A stretch of 25,763 nt of DNA, taken from positions 1-25,763 of the forward strand of contig JAADBR010000047.1 in assembly GCA_009995705.1 (NCBI GenBank), in the 5' to 3' direction. Numbering within the stretch: the stretch's first letter is position 1; every line of letters starts with the position of its first letter. Source of the DNA: Microcystis aeruginosa W13-11. GTDB taxonomy: Bacteria; Cyanobacteriota; Cyanobacteriia; Cyanobacteriales; Microcystaceae. A model generated the notes under the pieces. The model saw nothing but the letters and a program-made list of their open reading frames with translations. It searched no databases and was not told the origin of the DNA. This document shows positions 25,101-25,763 of this stretch, piece after piece. Made by a program: the position numbers and the translations under genes.

Positions 25101-25590
25101 TCAGACCGGTTTTAGTCGTGAACAGTATCGCCGGAAAGTCGAGGCCTATATCCGTCAGCATCAGGATCACCTAGCAATTGCCAAGCTGAAGCGCAATATC
25201 CCCCTCACAGAGATGGATTTATCTGCCCTAGAGGAGATGCTATTTTCGGCCGCAGAAATTGAGAGTCGTCAACGTTTTGAGGAAGTTTTTGGCCAGACAA
25301 AAAGCCTCAAACTCCTGATTCGGGAAATCGTCGGACTCGATCGCCAAGCGGCTAAACAAGCTTTTGGCCGTTATTTGCAGGGGACAAACTTCTCGGCCAA
25401 TCAAATCCGTTTTATCGAAAATATCATCGATATCCTCACTAAAAACGGAATTATGAATCCGGGGGCGCTCTACGAGCCTCCCTTTACCGATAACCATCCC
25501 CAAGGGCTAGATGGGATGTTTAATGATCAGGAAGCTGATCGGATCGTCTCGATTGTGCGATCGTTTAACCAGTCCGTTGATGCGGTTTAA
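22168..25590 (+). CDS. hsdR: Type I restriction-modification system restriction subunit
   Basis: HsdR is the DNA translocase and endonuclease of the type I complex. The 1140-residue protein begins with a DUF4145-like domain (about 5-125), then a coiled coil (about 145-195). The PD-(D/E)XK nuclease follows, with D251 (FVDYVLW) and E266-A-K268 (LVEAKR). Next come the superfamily 2 helicase motifs: Walker A ATGTGKT (380-386), DEAH box 478-481 (VIVDEAHRS), motif III GLTATPR, and motif VI QMIGRGTR from 712. The C-terminal third resembles the EcoEI-type R C-terminal domain. All catalytic motifs are intact. It is about 1.1 kb from hsdS, separated by accessory genes and repeats, so it probably has its own promoter. 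The ATG at 22168 has GGGGAG 9 nt upstream. Confidence 0.96.
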   Translation: MVSNFSFLRDQFPQLYEHAAQAEGLVFSNPRASCFYSRFVLEQMVCWLYENDPYLQLPRDNSLGALIHEQTFKDNLKPGLFGKIRTIHKVGNSAAHHGGQISDRDSLHLIEELFHLTYWLVRYYGQNGRELGDISFDHQKIPSFAVPSQKELQDLEKRLSQSDTLRQLAEAKQCQTEAELAAAKAERDALLAQNNAIADNHDYNEADTRHYLIDVLLQEAGWDTKAPNATEFEVWGMPIQKAGDTWRGFVDYVLWGDDGKPLALVEAKRTSKSPDSGQHQAKLYADCLEKNYGQRPVIFYSNGPETYLWDDHTYPPRPVLGFLGKTELERLIFRRSHRKPLSTSQINEDIVGRPYQKEAIRRITETFEEKRGRKSLLVMATGTGKTRTAIALVELLKSANWVNRVLFLADRNALLTQAYRAFQRHLPSVTVLDLTRSKDVTGANVILSTYQTILNAIDRMDANGRLFGVGYFDLVIVDEAHRSIYRKYGEIFHYFDALLVGLTATPRSEVDRDTYRIFQLQQGVPTFAYELEDAVRDGHLVPPKGVTVPFKFLRTGVKYSELTPEEQLAYEEKFRDEESGELPREINAAALNQWLFNIDTVDQALRILMERGLKVNSGDRLGKTIIFARNHRHAQFICDRFNSNYPHYKGHFAKIIDSHDNYAQSLLDDFSEVNKEPIIAVSVDLLDTGVDVPEVVNLVFFKPVFSRVKFNQMIGRGTRLCQDLFGPGNDKTEFLVFDLCGNFEYFQQDIDETSEKIPESLTSRLVKHRLELATRLAPAGASATPRAREQSSSYKVNRSDDLYTSLLDALHQHVATMPRDNFLVRRRLPQVETFSQRDRWNNLSQEDVATIADSLAGLPNSLPNEDPLSKEFDLLCVKLQLAILKASRSYERLRDKVRDILCQLETKPDIPMIKGQLAFIREVQAENWWTGVTPSMVERIRVRVRDLVKFIDRQKQQSVITDFVDEMGEVQIVDIPTHQTGFSREQYRRKVEAYIRQHQDHLAIAKLKRNIPLTEMDLSALEEMLFSAAEIESRQRFEEVFGQTKSLKLLIREIVGLDRQAAKQAFGRYLQGTNFSANQIRFIENIIDILTKNGIMNPGALYEPPFTDNHPQGLDGMFNDQEADRIVSIVRSFNQSVDAV

Positions 25591-25618
25591 GAACAAGCGC
25601 GGATGAAGAAATAAAAGC

Positions 25619-25763
25619 ATGAAAACTGACACGATTTTTTATCGACTCTTTCAATCCCACATTCCGCACCCTAAGCTGTCACAGAGAGAAATTACGGAGA
25701 GAAAAAATCAAAGTGAGCATAAAAATAAACATAAGGAGCGAAAAAAGGCATTTGAGAAACAGT
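25619..25763 (+). pseudogene. DUF2887-like N-terminal fragment at the window end
   Basis: An ATG at 25619 opens a frame that is still open at the window edge. Its first 13 residues (MKTDTIFYRLFQS) closely resemble the N-terminus of DUF2887/Rpn-type proteins common in cyanobacteria. The sequence then departs from that family (expected F-P-S-I-F-F-E-L) into a strongly charged Lys/Glu/His-rich stretch. This suggests a gene cut shortly after its start by deletion or insertion, with the remaining frame open by chance. It could also be a different protein continuing beyond the window. Confidence 0.35.

Overview
The window is cyanobacterial chromosome, most likely Microcystis or a close relative. 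The support is the gene order of the ribosomal-protein cluster (rplC first, no rpsJ, rpsN or rpmD inside it), a PII protein with the cyanobacterial T-loop (RYRGSEY), repeated HIP1 octamers GCGATCGC (for example 818-825, 6047-6054, 9102-9109, 12932-12939, 16210-16217, 22472-22479), and many heptanucleotide tandem repeats between genes. The genus is inference from overall character; no database was searched.

Region 1 (1-2500): the 3' tail of an IS200/IS605-type element (TnpB C-terminus plus right-end hairpin), then a DUF1232 membrane protein, a convergent phosphoribosyltransferase, a DUF4079 membrane protein, and glnB. The glnB gene carries an unusual repeat-built N-terminal extension.

Region 2 (2500-14240): the S10/spc-type operon, reading rplC-rplD-rplW-rplB-rpsS-rplV-rpsC-rplP-rpmC-rpsQ-rplN-rplX-rplE-rpsH-rplF-rplR-rpsE-rplO-secY-adk. 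It has a near-consensus promoter at 2775-2804 and a roughly 310-nt structured leader. These genes build the large and small ribosomal subunits, the SecY translocon and adenylate kinase. Three internal gaps hold CTGATAA heptamer arrays, and a terminator-like hairpin sits between secY and adk. The usual continuation (infA-rpmJ-rpsM-rpsK-rpoA-rplQ) is absent: adk is followed by 587 bp of non-coding DNA and then glmS. That gap contains a heptamer array, a possible Fur-like site, a near-consensus promoter and a stem-loop.

Region 3 (16730-17870): toxin-antitoxin debris. A RelE/PBECR-like toxin gene carries a single frameshift and overlaps an intact DUF2283 partner. Beyond it, on the minus strand, is a 59-aa orphan antitoxin whose last codons lie inside a terminal inverted repeat of a small element.

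Region 4 (17870-25590): a type I restriction-modification locus (hsdM, hsdS, hsdR) broken up by accessory DNA. Between hsdM and hsdS lie a HigA-like fragment lacking its HTH, a 57-bp direct duplication and a GGTGGGTTA palindromic element. Between hsdS and hsdR lie an xisH remnant, a 59-aa small protein overlapping a nucleotidyltransferase (candidate two-gene TA-like module), an ISL3-like MITE, and an 84-bp array of twelve (T/C)TTGCCT heptamers 65 bp ahead of hsdR. The window ends in a fragment that resembles the N-terminus of DUF2887 proteins. HsdM, HsdS and HsdR all look intact, so the restriction system may be active, while several TA genes around it are decaying.
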